The translations under genes and the position numbers were made by a program. The notes beneath the pieces were generated by a model. The model did not search any database. It was not told the origin of the DNA and saw only the letters and a list, made by a program, of their open reading frames with translations. This document shows positions 33,383 to 45,590 of a DNA stretch of 64,000 nucleotides, piece by piece. The stretch's first letter is position 1. Every line of letters begins with the position of its first letter. The DNA is from Isoetes taiwanensis (Eukaryota > Streptophyta > Lycopodiopsida > Isoetales > Isoetaceae): the NCBI GenBank assembly GCA_021234155.1, contig JAJEKV010000147.1, positions 433,910 to 497,909 on the forward strand. The letters run 5' to 3'.

Positions 33383-34817
33383 CTAAAAGTAAATAAAAAT
33401 TGGAGAAATTTTGTGTGGGGCGGGGATGATGAAGGGGCGGTTGTTAAAGTGGCTTGGTGGAAGTGTCTCCGCCCCCGGGAGGATGGGGGCTTGGGCATTC
33501 TGGATTTGGCACTGCACAGTAAGGTGTTGGTCTCCAAGTTTGTTTGGAGCATTCTGCAGGATGGAGCACTCTTCGCCATTGTGTGGCGTTTGGGAAGCCG
33601 TCTGTGCATGTGGAGTTGCCCGGGGCACTGTTGTATGGTCTCCGGCCTTTCCCACATGCATCCCCTTTTCTCACAAGGGTGTTGTGGGCTTGGGATCATG
33701 TGAATATGCTCTTCCAGCTAGATTATGCCTCAGTTTATCACCCACTCTTCTCCTTTCTTGTGGGTTCCTCTACCCCCCCCTAGCGCAACTTGCCCTTCCT
33801 TATCGCCACAGGTGCATGCTCGGACCTTGAGTCCCGTTGGAGGTGAGCTGCTGTGCTCACCTTAGAGGATTGGTATTGGGGTGGTCAGCTAGCTTCGTGG
33901 GAGTTCTTTCGAGCTCGCTTTTGCCTGAGGGGCAGTGATCGGGCTATCTGGGAACAAGTGGTGGGGAGTATTCCGCTACACATACCTATAGTCCCTCAGG
34001 ATGATGTGGTGGTGCAGGTTTGGAAGGTTCATCCGGATGTTGTGTCTTTTTGTTTTGTGCGGTCTTGTTAATGGGTGCTAGCTATTCATGACATTAATCG
34101 CCCCTTCGTGCAAGTGGTCTCTGCAGCCTTAGGGTTCTCGATGGCGTTCGGTTTGGACGTGGACATCTCACTTCCCCCACCGAAGGTTAGGGTGCTTCTG
34201 TGGCAAGTGGTGCACCGATGTATCAGGGTGAATGCCCTTGTGAGTCAGTTTAGGCCGGGTGTGAGCCCTCTCTGCCCTTGTTGTGGCCTTCATCGTGAGA
34301 CTGTGGAGCATTGTCTGGTTTTATCCCCTCACTTGCGGGCTTCACGGGATTGGGTTAGGGCTCTGTTTTGGTGAGATTGACTAGCCAGCATTCTTTGCGC
34401 TTCATGTGTATCTTGGTGCTTGGCGCTCTTTGCGGCGGCAAGCCTTGCATCTTTGTGTGGCTTGGTTGGTGTGGCTGATTTGGAAGCGGCGGCGGTTGTG
34501 GATCTTTCAGGGGATTCAGCAGCCTGCAGCCTCTCTGATTCCTCGACTCAGGTACAAGCTATTTCAAAGCTTTTTGGTGTTCCCGGGATTAGTAGAGCGA
34601 AAGTTTGCCATTTGGCGGGACTTCTTGGGTGTTGTAGATGGTGATGGTCGGTTTGTACAGGAGTAGAGTTGCAGTTTTTCTGTGAGTTTGTTGTGGAGTG
34701 TCGAGGTATCGTTGTCTCTTTGGGGCAGTTCTCCTTCCTCCTCACTTGCTTTGTAACATTACCATTCTTTTAATATATTGATGACACATTTCTTACAAAA
34801 AAAAAAAAAAAAAAAAA
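33383..34817 (+). mobile_element. 5'-truncated LINE with poly(A) tail
   Basis: The segment opens inside the end of the RT domain: RNFVWGGDD, WWKCLRPREDGGLGILDLALHSK and SKFVWSILQ, a hallmark of plant L1-like LINEs. After frameshifts and a stop the C-terminal zinc-binding domain follows: PPPKVRVLLWQVVHRCIRVN then CPCCGLHRETVEHCL (34170-34330), then LYKLFQSFL-type tail sequence. It ends with 21 A residues at 34797-34817. The catalytic RT motif and endonuclease are missing, so this is a dead copy. A clean target duplication was not found; AGCAAAACAA near 33367 and near 34829 is suggestive only, as it is not adjacent to the tail. Confidence 0.78.
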
Positions 34818-37340
34818 GAAAACCACGAGAGCAAAACAAATGAATCGAATGGTGAATATGAAACTAAAGAAAAGACAGAGAAAATGAGAGCAAATGGCCA
34901 AATGGAACAAATGTGGACAAATATAACTAAAGCGACTGATGAAATATAACAAATGATATCAGTTGCAATAATCATAACAACAGAACTAGAGACTAACGTT
35001 GCAGCAGCAATGAGACCAAAGGGGGCATGAACACTAGAACGCATCACACTAAAACACAAAGCAATGCAAAATAAGTAAATAGAATAGTGGAATAAAACAG
35101 AGCAAAGGAACAAACGCAAACACAAATAGAACGAATAGAACAAAACAAAGGACAAAGAACATGAATAAACATGACCAAGCCTTGTGAATGACGTATCCAA
35201 CCACACCTATAGCGGATGAAAGTAGTCTAGGAAGGACCCAAGTATGTGTACCAAACCAACAATGCAATGTCGAAGGATGACCACAACTTGCAAATGCTCT
35301 GAACAACTCCAATGCAATAACTAATATAGACCTCATATACCCTACTATAACGAGCCTCCAAGGGAATGGAGAAGTAAAATCATAATATGGTAGGTATAAT
35401 CGACCTTCAAAGAAACCAATAAGTAAAACCATAAATACTGCTATAATCAACCTCTAAATAAACAAAAGATAAAATCATGATAATATAGCCTATACCCATC
35501 AAAGAAATCGATAAATAAAACCATAAAAAGGACACAATTACAAGAAATGCCAACCAACCATAACGAAGACACAAGCACACATTCAATATGTGCCATACAA
35601 GCCAAATGCCCATACATCTCATAAACATGCCCTCAATATGTAAAAACCTACCCATGCCCAAATGCCTGCAACCAACATGAAGTAGTATAGCCATACTAAA
35701 AGTGAAAAGAACATAAACCGTGTCAACCCATGGAGGACATATCTTAACAAGGTAGACATAAATTAGTAACAATTGACTAATTGTAAACTGAAACAACGAG
35801 GTGATGGACTAGAGAATCTGCATTACAAACAGTCGGACTAAAACATCTCAAACTACACATGACGATAAAGCTATAGGAGGTGAATGCTTAGACCGACAAT
35901 AGTATGTGAAGTCAAATAACATTGAATCACTAAGCCATGACAAAAAATATAGCCCCATGCAAAGAAAAACCAAGAATTATATCGATGGTTATGGCGAGCA
36001 AACATCACACCAACTGAGATACTAAGAGCTTCAAACCGCCGAAGAAGATATGTGCAACAACGTGGATAAGATGCAAGCATTCCATAAAGAGGCCATAGAC
36101 TCTTAACGATATAGTGTTAGCTAAGGATTGCGACGATCTTCGAAACCACCAAACGAAGTGAGAACAAACCTTATACAAGAGAAAAGATTCTCATATATTG
36201 TCTAAAAGTGGAAGAAAGCTAAGGGTCAATAATTACAAAGGAAAATACGCAAAATATTGGGTGGCAATTTTTGAGAGCGGCAACTTGTTTATGAAAAAGG
36301 TCCAAGCATCTATGCACCATGTCAACTTAAGAACAAAAGAAATTCACATACCTAGCATAAAAAGAATCTTGGCCATTCTTGATCCATGTTGTCACCAAGT
36401 CATACAAGGAAATTCCAACTCTTGTTGAACCAAGTTGTCACGAAGTCACACTAAGGTCGATATTGGTTCAAACCCGCTATGAGAGATCGATTAACAGAAA
36501 AAGTTCCAAAATAAACTATTAACATAAGGAGTTCAAGAAGTATAAAACATGAGAAGATACAAATGCCAAAATTATCCATCGACAAGTTACAACCAATGGC
36601 TAGGCCCCTCTAATGAAGGCAAGGAAAACAATATAACACAAACATCTCACAAAGATAGGAATAAGTGGCACCACAATGCAAACACATATAATGTCAACTA
36701 TAAAACTTGAATTGCAAAAGACCAAAAAATGCACATGTAAATACCTGCAACGACAATGACCACTGTAAAAGACCCATGAAAATCTAGTCTAAAACAAACA
36801 TGATTTAAAGGGGAGATAGTAACACAAGCATCGAGGGCATTTCAACACGATATATATAAGGTGTCCATGTAAGGGAGAGAGTCACAAGCAATCGGGGCAT
36901 TCCAAGCACTAACAAGTTCTCTTGAAAAAATTCGCATCCTGGAACAAATAACATCCAAGGCCCATGACAAATCCATTTTATATAGACAAACACAAACATG
37001 CATGCGTGGTCGTTAAGAAGGAGAGAAAACAATATGCCTCCCAAACAAGTCAAGGTTTCATCATATACTAGAACAAGCATGTCTGCAAAGATCATAATGG
37101 AGGGAATGTGATCAAAAAACACAAATCCAACATCAACTCAAAGAAACATGCATTCAATGAAAAACTGCATACGAAGGGGACTGCATAAAGCATAAAAAAG
37201 GAAACAATAAGCCTAATACATCCGCTAAAGGCAACATAGATAAAAAAGGAGAATAAAACAAGTAAAGGTAGAAATGAAGAATAAAACAAGTAAAGGCAGA
37301 ACTAGAGAAAACATGGATCTAATAAAAGAATGAAACAAGT
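34818..37340 (-). other. T-rich (minus strand) block without recognisable gene
   Basis: Read on the minus strand this is pyrimidine-rich, with hydrophobic low-complexity frames (Phe, Leu, Cys rich) that I take as composition artefacts. It has the same texture as 38320-39640 and 48005-51980 on the plus strand. On the minus strand it lies downstream of the RT fragment at 37613-37870. Confidence 0.4.
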
Positions 37341-37364
37341 AAAAAAAATAGACAAATAACACTA

Positions 37365-37430
37365 AAGGGAATCGAACCTGAAACCATATCTCACAAAACT
37401 ATGTATCTCCACCAACACGCTAATAAAGCT
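37365..37430 (-). repeat. tRNA-like segment, possible SINE head
   Basis: Minus strand: a box B matching GGTTCGATTCC exactly (37368-37378) with a box-A-like TAGCGTGTTGG about 35 bases upstream (37412-37422). It lacks a clear cloverleaf, so it is more likely a SINE head than a tRNA gene. Confidence 0.4.
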
Positions 37431-37612
37431 AATATTGAAAAAAAGTTAATGTATAATAGAAATACAATAATCATAGCAGAGTAAAAACAGTTGTTCTTGT
37501 AGAACTGAGACGTCCTGTGGCGGCGCCAAACAAACTGAATCGTCGTGTAGCCTCTATGGCACCGAATCTTGCAACCCTGCTTCAACCTTAAACATCACCG
37601 CCAAGCAAACCT

Positions 37613-37870
37613 TTAACAGATTGAACGCAAACTTCGGCATAGGGCAGAGGTAATGAGCAGGGGCGGCACCATATCAAACGCCTTTGAGAAGTCTATAAAT
37701 GCTAAATACAAAGTTCTTCTGGGAGCTTTGGCCTTATCAATCAAAACCTTCAATGTTAGGATATGATCAAGAGTGTTATGCTCTTTCCGGAAGCCCGCCT
37801 GCCATAGTGCCCTTTTGTTGTTTTCTTCAGCCCACTTGTTCAACTTCACCTCCAATAAGCCTCCTAAAAG
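37613..37870 (-). pseudogene. Non-LTR reverse transcriptase fragment
   Basis: The minus-strand frame reads KLNKWAEENNKRALWQAGFRKEHNTLDHILTLKVL in short overlapping blocks and then LYLAFIDFSKAFDMV, the RT segment from motif 1 to motif A (AFIDFSKAFD holds the first catalytic Asp). This is the RVT_1 type of non-LTR elements and differs from the LINE at 33383. The frame stops after ALCRSLRSIC. The YADD motif and everything after it are absent. Confidence 0.78.
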
Positions 37871-37984
37871 CTTTGAACTCTATTGCACAAACTGGGATTG
37901 AATCCAGTATGCTCAAACCGGTATTGAATCTATGGCAAACTGGTAAGGTAAGGTTATCGGTCTAGCTAAGGCTGATAACCAAAA

Positions 37985-38160
37985 ATGCATGGCCGAGGCT
38001 GTACGTCCGAGGCCAGGTATTTGGCACGTAAGGCCGAGGCCCGACTATGGCCGAGGACGTATTTTGGACACGTCAGACGAGGCCCGTTAGGGCCGAGTCT
38101 GTACGTGTGCCGAGGCCCGTTAGGGCCGAGGCGGTTATCAGATAACCGCCTTATCGGGCT
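37985..38160 (+). repeat. GC-rich tandem GGCCGAG repeats ending in a hairpin
   Basis: Units around GGCCGAGGCYCGTTAGGGCCGAG recur about six times with GTACGT and GGACACGTCAGACGAGG variants, in an otherwise AT-rich setting. The array ends in AGGCGGTTATCAGATAACCGCCT, a 10-bp stem with a 3-base loop. Confidence 0.7.
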
Positions 38161-38168
38161 GCTAATTA

Positions 38169-38266
38169 AGTACTGATAATTAGTTATCAGTACTGGAGGA
38201 GTACTGATAATTAGTTATCAGTACTGATAATTACTGGAGGAGTACTGATAATTAGTTATCAGTACT
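38169..38266. repeat. Three identical 26-bp hairpins
   Basis: AGTACTGATAA-TTAG-TTATCAGTACT (11-bp stem, 4-base loop) occurs at 38169-38194, 38200-38225 and 38241-38266, separated by GGAGG or a short half-copy. Confidence 0.9.
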
Positions 38267-38319
38267 GTTCTAGTAATGATAAGCAAAAAAAAAGCACTCT
38301 CCCTTTCCATACAAGAGTC

Positions 38320-39640
38320 CGATGTTTTACTCCCGTCGTCTCGCTTCATTTTCTTCCCCGGTCCCTTTGACTTATTTTGGTCTCATCATATCCTTTGCTG
38401 ATGTAGTATTATTTAGTGCATTAATTCTGTCAGAGTTATGCAGCATTATTGTTTTGTCAGAGTCGTGGATTTGTTTGTTTTATTGTTCCTGTTTCCATCT
38501 TTTATTACATTTTTCATGGTTCACTTTATGCATATTTATCTTCTTTCACCACATTGTTCCATTTGTTTCTTTTATGCACTTCATTGTTCCAATATTCTGG
38601 CACTCGTTACTTACCCTTTCTGCCTCGTTGGTTGTTACCTTTTTCTATTACCTTTGTTGTCTTCCATCATCACTCATGCACTCTATTGTTTTGATATTCT
38701 GGCACTCCTTACTTGCTCTTCTTTCCTCGTTCCTCTATTTGCTCTATGATTCCCATCAGCTCCTTATTTGTGCGTTTTGTTTTATTTTGCATTGACCCTT
38801 GAAGATTCGTTTTTCTCTTTGGCTTCTTCATTTCATATTCGTCTCTTTATCTTACCTGCCATTCTGGTTCATTCCATTGGCTTTGTTTCATCTTTCTCTT
38901 TTGATTACGGTTACGTCATTTGTCCCTTCAGTAACAATTAGTCATTTTTAGTTGTGGCCTTGATGGGCTCACGTCTCCACTTCTTTGCTCTGTCTATTTT
39001 ATGATTGCTCCTTTGTGGGTTTGTTGTGCCCCAGTTGTTATATAGCTCCTCATCTCAGTTGCTCCATTTAATATAATTTCTCTATTTTTGTGGTGTTTGC
39101 ATTGTTTCCTTCATCAAGTTCCGCTGGCTTGTTGCTTTGTTTAATTTTGTTGACGTTATTACTTCTTTAGTTGCATCAGCTTTTTCTTTGCTTTCTTTGT
39201 CCTCTGGCTCTTTGTCTATTGATGGTTAGGCTAGGTCGGTTATAGTATCCTTGTTAGTGTAGTATTTACTGGTTCATTAGTTTTTTGAGGTTTTTTCTTT
39301 TATTAATATCATCCTATAATTTTCTTTCCATCTCCTACTGCATTGTTCCATCGTGTCCTCTATTTTTTATGTTCATTTTCCATCTCACTGCTTTGTTCCA
39401 TTGTGTCCTTCATTTTTCTGCATCTCATTGGTCGAATTCTTGCTTTACTTGCTTATTCTAATTCTTCATTGTTCCATTGTCTCTGTCTTTTCTTTATTCC
39501 CTTTTGCTCCATATTTCTTGGTTTCTTTTTCCTTCTTTTGCCTTGGTTTCTCTTTCACTCTCGACGAGCCATCTCCTCTGGTGCCCTGGGGATTTCCTTA
39601 CTTACCTCTTATGCTTCATTTGTCTCATCGCTGCCACTTG
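38320..39640 (+). other. T-rich block
   Basis: Pyrimidine-rich sequence with repeated phrases such as CATTGTTCC and TTGTTTTATTG. The frames are hydrophobic and unassignable. It runs into the RT fragment that follows, so it may be an intron or untranslated part of the same element. Confidence 0.4.
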
Positions 39641-39830
39641 AAATGACTTGGAGCAGGTGCAAAAAGCTTTCCTGGCACGGGCCCTGGGGGTTAAGTCCAC
39701 AGTCCCATACTAGATACTGTTGCAGGAAACAGGTTTCTTGCCTCTTAAAGAGGGGCCCTTGACAGACACATCGTCTATTTCCAGAAGGTGGTCAGCATGG
39801 ACGGTACTCGTCTCCCTAACCTCGCTTACA
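39640..39830 (+). pseudogene. Non-LTR reverse transcriptase C-terminal fragment
   Basis: One plus-strand frame reads KAFLARALGVKSTVPY, a stop, then ILLQETGFLPLKEGPL. This matches the thumb/C-terminal pattern of non-LTR RTs (..RALG......S..LL.E.G..PL). About 55 codons are visible, with one internal stop. It could belong to the same family as 37613-37870 but lies in the opposite orientation. Confidence 0.5.
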
Positions 39831-39839
39831 CTATATTAT

Positions 39840-40430
39840 ATCATTATATATATAAAATTATTCTATGTGTCCATGGGAAACGATGTACCCATGGATTGGT
39901 TACATATTTAAATCAATCTAAGCCGTCTATTTGGTGGCCAATGAGGTGGCACAACTATGGCCTTAGGATCTACATGGGGTCATGCATGGGGCATGCACCA
40001 TGCCTCTAGACCGTCGGATCAAGGGGGGAAGGCAAAATCATAGCCCTTGATTTTTTTTAGGGAAGGTGCAAGGAAGGTCCCTAAAGGTGCTTTTTGGTGT
40101 GGCCAATCTCGGCCCTTGGATCAAAAGGGGGATGATAAATCTTGGCCATTGATTTTTTATTAAGTTGCAATTTATTTATTAAAGGAGTTGAGGTGGCATC
40201 CTCATTTAATAAAAAAAGTAATGAGGTGGCACCAACATTTATTGAAGGAATTTCGAGGAAGCTTCTTTTTTGTAATTATCTTCAAAGGCCCGTAACTTGC
40301 AGCAAAGGGGTCGAATGACGGTGGGACCTATGCCATTGGATTCCTCTCATCGAGAGCTTTCCAATGAGTAGTGGTTTGATATCGTTTCGTCGTAGTTGAA
40401 GCGAATATGATCGAATACTAACAATCTTCT
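39840..40430 (+). repeat. Block repeat, copy next to the right satellite
   Basis: Starts near an AT-rich edge (ATATATATAAAATTATT) and GTGTCCATGGG, then ACATATTTAAATCAATCTAAG, GAGGTGGCAC, GCATGC-rich sequence, GACCGTCGGATCAAGGGGGG, GCAAGGAAGGTCCCTAAAG, TGAGGTGGCA repeats and GCCCGTAACTTGCAGC. It leads directly into the satellite. The inverted relative is 3231-3640. Confidence 0.75.
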
Positions 40431-42495
40431 TGGAAACTTGGAATTTTATGGAATCCTTGGGAATTTAAGACAATCTAGGGGAATCTTCATAGGATCTTAA
40501 AGAATGTAAAGGAATCTCAATAGAATCTTGAGGAATCTATGGGAATCACAAGAGAATCTTTAAGAATCTAAGCGAATCTTTATAGAACCTTTGAGAATCT
40601 TGAGGAATCTTGATAAAATCTTGAAGAATCTAGAGGAATCTTCATAGAATCTAAAGGGATCTGAGAGAATTTACATAGAAACTTGGGGAATCTAGAGGAA
40701 TCTCAACAGAATTAGGGAATCTATGGAAATCTTAAGAGAATCTTATGAAATCTAGCAGAATCTAAGCGCATCTTCGTAAAGTCTTTGAGAATCTACGTGA
40801 TCTTTAATGGAATCTTGGAGAATCTAGGGGAATGTACTTAGATCTAATGGAATCTAGGGGAATATACATAATATCTTAAGGAATCTAGGGGAATCTACAT
40901 AAAATCTATATATAATCTTAGAGAATCTAGAGGAATCTTTGTAGAACATTAAGAATCTAGAAGAATCTTTGTAGAATCTTGGGGAATCTTTCACATTGGA
41001 TGTGTTTTGCAGGGGAATCTTCATAGAATCTAAGAGAATTTAGGAGAATCTACATAGAATCTTGAAGAATCTAGAGGAAATTTAGGTTAATCTTTGAGAA
41101 TCTAGAGGAAAGTCAAGAGAATCTTAAAGAATCTATGAGAATCTCAAGAGAATGTGGAGGAATCTAAGGGAATCTAGAGGAATCTCAACAGAATTAGGGA
41201 ATCTATGGGAATTTTAAGAGAATCTTATGGCCTTAGGATCTACATGGGGTCATGCATGGGGCATGCACCATGCCTCTAGACCGTCGGATCAAGGGGGGAA
41301 GGCAAAATCATAGCCCTTGATTTTTTTTAGGGAAGGTGCAAGGAAGGTCCCTAAAGGTGCTTTTTGGTGTGGCCAATCTCGGCCCTTGGATCAAAAGGGG
41401 GAGGATAAATCTTGGCCATTGATTTTTTATTAAGTTGCAATTTATTTATTAAAGGAGTTGAGGTGGCATCCTCATTTAATAAAAAAAGTAATGAGGTGGC
41501 ATCAACATTTATTGAAGGAATTTCGAGGAAGCTTCTTTTTTGTAATTATCTTCAAAGGCCCGTAACTTGCAGCAAAGGGGTCGAATGACGGTGGGACCTA
41601 TGCCATTGGATTCCTCTCATCGAGAGCTTTCCAATGAGTGGTGGTTTGATATCGTTTCGTCGTAGTTGAAGCGAATATGATCGAATACTAACAATCTTCT
41701 TGGAAACTTGGAATTTTATGGAATCTATGGGAATTTAAGACAATCTAGGGGAATCTTCATAGGATCTTAAAGAATGTAAAGGAATCTCAATAGAATCTTG
41801 AGGAATCTATGGGAATCACAAGAGAATCTTTAAGAATCTAAGCGAATCTTTATAGAACCTTTGAGAATCTTGAGGAATCTTGATAAAATCTTGAAGAATC
41901 TAGAGGAATCTTCATAGAATCTAAAGGGATCTGAGAGAATTTACATAGAAACTTGGGGAATCTAGAGGAATCTCAACAGAATTAGGGAATCTATGGAAAT
42001 CTTAAGAGAATCTTATGAAATCTAGCAGAATCTAAGCGCATCTTCGTAAAGTCTTTGAGAATCTACGTGATCTTTAATGGAATCTTGGAGAATCTAGGGG
42101 AATGTACTTAGATCTAATGGAATCTAGGGGAATATACATAATATCTTAAGGAATCTAGGGGAATCTACATAAAATCTATATATAATCTTAGAGAATCTAG
42201 AGGAATCTTTGTAGAACATAAAGAATCTAGAAGAATCTTTGTAGAATCTTGGGGAATCTTTCACATTGGATGTGTTTTGCAGGGGAATCTTCATAGAATC
42301 TAAGAGAATTTAGGAGAATCTACATAGAATCTTGAAGAATCTAGAGGAAATTTAGGTTAATCTTTGAGAATCTAGAGGAAAGTCAAGAGAATCTTAAAGA
42401 ATCTATGAGAATCTCAAGAGAATGTGGAGGAATCTAAGGGAATCTAGAGGAATCTCAACAGAATTAGGGAATCTATGGGAATTTTAAGAGAATCT
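39956..42495 (+). repeat. 1,270-bp near-identical tandem duplication
   Basis: Unit 1 is about 39956-41225 and unit 2 about 41226-42495, exactly 1,270 bases apart. By eye I find about five to seven differences (for example GATGATAAAT/GAGGATAAAT, CACCAACATT/CATCAACATT, AGTAGTGG/AGTGGTGG). Each unit holds the block and about 800 bp of satellite. The joint shares TATGG with the left edge. Confidence 0.92.
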
Positions 42496-43010
42496 TATGA
42501 AATCTAGCAGAATCTAAGCGCATCTTCGTAAAGTCTTTGAGAATCTACGTGATCTTTATTGGAACCTTGGAGAATCTAGGGGAATGTACTTAGATCTAAT
42601 GGAATCTAGGGGAATATACATAATATTTAAAGGAATCTAGGGGAATCTACATAAAATCTGTATATAGTATTAGAGAATCTAGAGGAATCTTTGTAGAACA
42701 TTAAGAATCTAGAAGAATCTTTGTGGAATCTTGGGGAATAATTCACATTGGATGTGTTTTGCAGGGGAATCTTCATAGAATCTATAGGAATTTAGGAGAA
42801 TCTACATAGAATCTTGGAGAATCTAGAGGAAATTTGGGTTAATCTTTGAGAATCTAGGGGAAAGTCAAGAGAATCTTAAAGAATCTATGAGAATCTCAAG
42901 AGAATGTAAAGGAATCTAAGGGAATCTTCGTGAAATCTTCGAGAATCTAGGGAATTTTTTTTAAGTCTTGAAGAATCTAAGAGAATCTTTATAGAATCTT
43001 CACTGGATGG
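40430..43010 (+). repeat. Short-motif satellite (GAATCTAGRGGAATCT), right array
   Basis: Degenerate 12-18 base units, interrupted at 41226-41700 by the second block copy. A higher-order period of 482 bases is visible: the segment from AATCTTATGAAATCTAGCAG at 42009 recurs at 42491 with several per cent divergence. It is the reverse complement of the array at 1423-2445. Confidence 0.85.
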
Positions 43011-43700
43011 CTCAAAATTTGTACACTCCCTCATAGTACAATCACTTGTATATGTATATATATATTATGCTTTTCCAAGCAACCTTCCTTTTACAGGATC
43101 TATATTCTTGATAAATGCCATAAATATAGTAACTAGGAATTTGTAGCTTAAAAATAATTCATTATAACCCATATTTGTTGCATGATGATGTTCCAGGCTA
43201 GTCTTAAATATTATTAATCCTGCATCCAAGTGGGAAAAGCTGGTACCTGCCACCGTCACAATCAAGAACACGTGTTAGTACAGGTGCCAGAAAGTGGAAG
43301 ACAGGTGTCAACGCTTTTTATAAAACCCCCCTTGCTAATCGGTGTCGAGGACACAAGGATAATTAAGATCTAGTCCTTATCATGCATGCACATTTTATCC
43401 ATTAGAGCTAATTTATTATCTAGCTCATTATAATGTCTATGCAACTACGCCCCCTATAATCACCCATACTAGGCCATAATAACTACTAGCAGACAAAAAT
43501 CTTTTAAAATATAACTTCTCCCTTTAAAAAAAAAAATAATAATAATAAAAGACCCAAAGCAATGGAGCGGAATCAGTGACCTATTATTATCTGTCTGACC
43601 TGGTTTTCGTTCATTGTGTCGGGCTCCTCTTCTAAATCCATAAATCCAGATTCTCCCATTTCTTCACCCATTGTCTCCATATTCCAATGCTATTCCAAGG
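43011..43700. other. Non-coding interval
   Basis: Starts with a (TA)n edge near 43050. No motif-bearing frame on either strand. Confidence 0.4.
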
Positions 43701-45180
43701 CAAATCTCTGTTTAGTATACACTAAATCCAAAGATCCACCAAAATGCTAGCATTTTAATCAATTCAAAAATATTATAGAGCAATCCTAGAAGGAATTTAT
43801 AAAATCTTATTTGGAATCAAAAATACCTTAATGTAGGCTGTCTATAATTATCCAAAATCGCCAGAAGAGTGGTAAATAGGCCTTAGCAATGGATAATACC
43901 ATATATTATTTGATCATGAATAAACAAAAAAACCTGTTAAAAAACAGCAAATGAGCAAGATAGATTAACAAAAATCATCTACCTTGGATCAATTTTGCTT
44001 CTAATAGCTTGAATCAAATCTCCTGAGCAATGATTCTTGCAGATACTTCTTCTGAGGCATACACCATAAACATAAAAAAACTGGTTCGTTCTGCTCCAAG
44101 ATAAGCAATCAGACCAGATGGATTTGCCTTGCCGTAAGTCGGCGTTTTATGGCAGCTTGCCAAATCTGCTCTGGGTCTTTCCTGCAGTGGTAATAACCCA
44201 TTTTAACTTATTATCCAAAACCGTATCAAACCATTTTTCTTCCGGCTTTCCCTATTCTAGCCAATCTGTTTCAATTCCAATCTATTATTTTCAAAGATTT
44301 AGAATCAGGAATACCTTATTGCTTGCTGTCTGTGCTATCCAAAAGCTGCCAGAGGATTGGTTAATCCATATTTCTCACTGTATAGCCCAATGTTTCCTCC
44401 TTGTGTATAGCTTTATCATGAATAATCGAATGAATCAGTTAAAACAATGCATCAAATAATCCAGATAGACCAAGAACATAAAACAGACACTTGACGTGGC
44501 ACGCTATCTCACCACCCAACCACGAGCCCTCAGCTAAGACACAGCTGCCCAAGAACTCTCCCCCGAGCTACTATATAGCGTGCACACCCCCTTTGGTCCT
44601 TCTTTGGACCAAAGGCCCTCTTTGGACCATACGGCCTTTTTTGGACTAAAGGCCATCTTTGGACCATAAAACCCCACTAAAGGCCACGTCCTTGGCATAT
44701 TGCAGAACATGCGTTCAGCTTCTACCTTGCTTTTTGTTTTTCTGATATACTGTTGCAGATCTTCTTGGGCCTCAATTCTTGCAGACTTATCCTCAGCGGA
44801 ATGCTCAATAGAGTATTAAGAACCAATTGATTATGCCTTAAGATGAGATATCAGGCAAAATCGGCCTGTTCTAGCATAGTTCCGCCCATCCTATGTGTCT
44901 GCCGGATCTATTCAGGGTTTTCCCTGTAATATAATAACCCATTTAAATTTCAAAAGCCAGTAATGCCCATTTCGATTCCAATCCTCATGGCCTTCCTAAT
45001 TCTAGCCAGACCCTTTCGATTCAGTAGCCTAAGGCCTTTCCCATTCCATTCAGGATTCATGCATTCGAATTTTTTTTTCCAAAAAATCCCTTACGAAAAT
45101 TCCTTTCCAGATCATTGTTTAATTATTACCCAATGGTTTATATGGGAAAATCATGCAAATATAAAATAGAGTAAAGCTCC
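43700..45180 (+). repeat. Diverged tandem repeat of about 500-740 bp
   Basis: The stretch at 43820-43880 (GGAATCAAAAATACCTTA..GGCTGTCT..ATCCAAAA..GCCAGA) resembles 44305-44365. The stretch at 44030-44290 (TTCTTGCAGA.ACTT, AATCTGCTCTGGGTCTTTCC, AATAACCCATTTTAA) resembles 44775-45010. These look like old copies of one unit. No gene recognised. Confidence 0.5.
44590..44690 (+). repeat. Short tandem CTTTGGACCAAAGGCC repeats
   Basis: Four to five copies of a 24-25 base unit around TCTTTGGACCATAMGGCC. The unit contains the palindrome TTTGGACCAAA in its first copies. Confidence 0.75.
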
Positions 45181-45518
45181 GACCTTTATCAACTGAGTTG
45201 TATCATGCCCTCTAAAATACGAAGCCTATAATCCGGTTGTTTCTCCACCGTTGTGAGGATTTAAAACCTTCCAACTGTGCAACATTTTTCCGTTAGACTT
45301 GTATATTTTTCTAGGTTCTCTTACAATTTATGAGATTTCCTTATATTCCTTTTAATTCTCCTGGATTCCCTTACATTCTAGAAATTTCTAGAACATTTTA
45401 GAACTTTCTGGAACATTTTGAAACTTTCAAAAATCCTAGAATATTATAGTCTACTTTATCTTAGCTAGAACATTACCCTTAAGTAAGTTTGAAACATAAA
45501 TTATTTATAGAATTAATG

Positions 45519-45590
45519 CTTGGTCTAGTAGTTAGAGTGGGGGGTTTGGGGGGTTGAGGTCTAGGGTTCGAATCCCCCCAATAACATAAA
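45519..45590 (+). repeat. tRNA-like segment, possible SINE head
   Basis: Box A TGGTCTAGTAGT (45521-45532, two mismatches to the consensus) and box B GGTTCGAATCC (45565-45575, perfect), spaced 44 bases. A G-rich stretch lies between and the acceptor stem does not pair, so it is not a functional tRNA. Confidence 0.5.

Noticed and set aside
34793-37289. Hydrophobic minus-strand frames that look like membrane proteins
   Set aside because: The sequence is T-rich on that strand and the frames are unrelated, short and without motif.
45519-45590. Functional tRNA gene
   Set aside because: Boxes A and B are present but the acceptor and anticodon stems do not pair.
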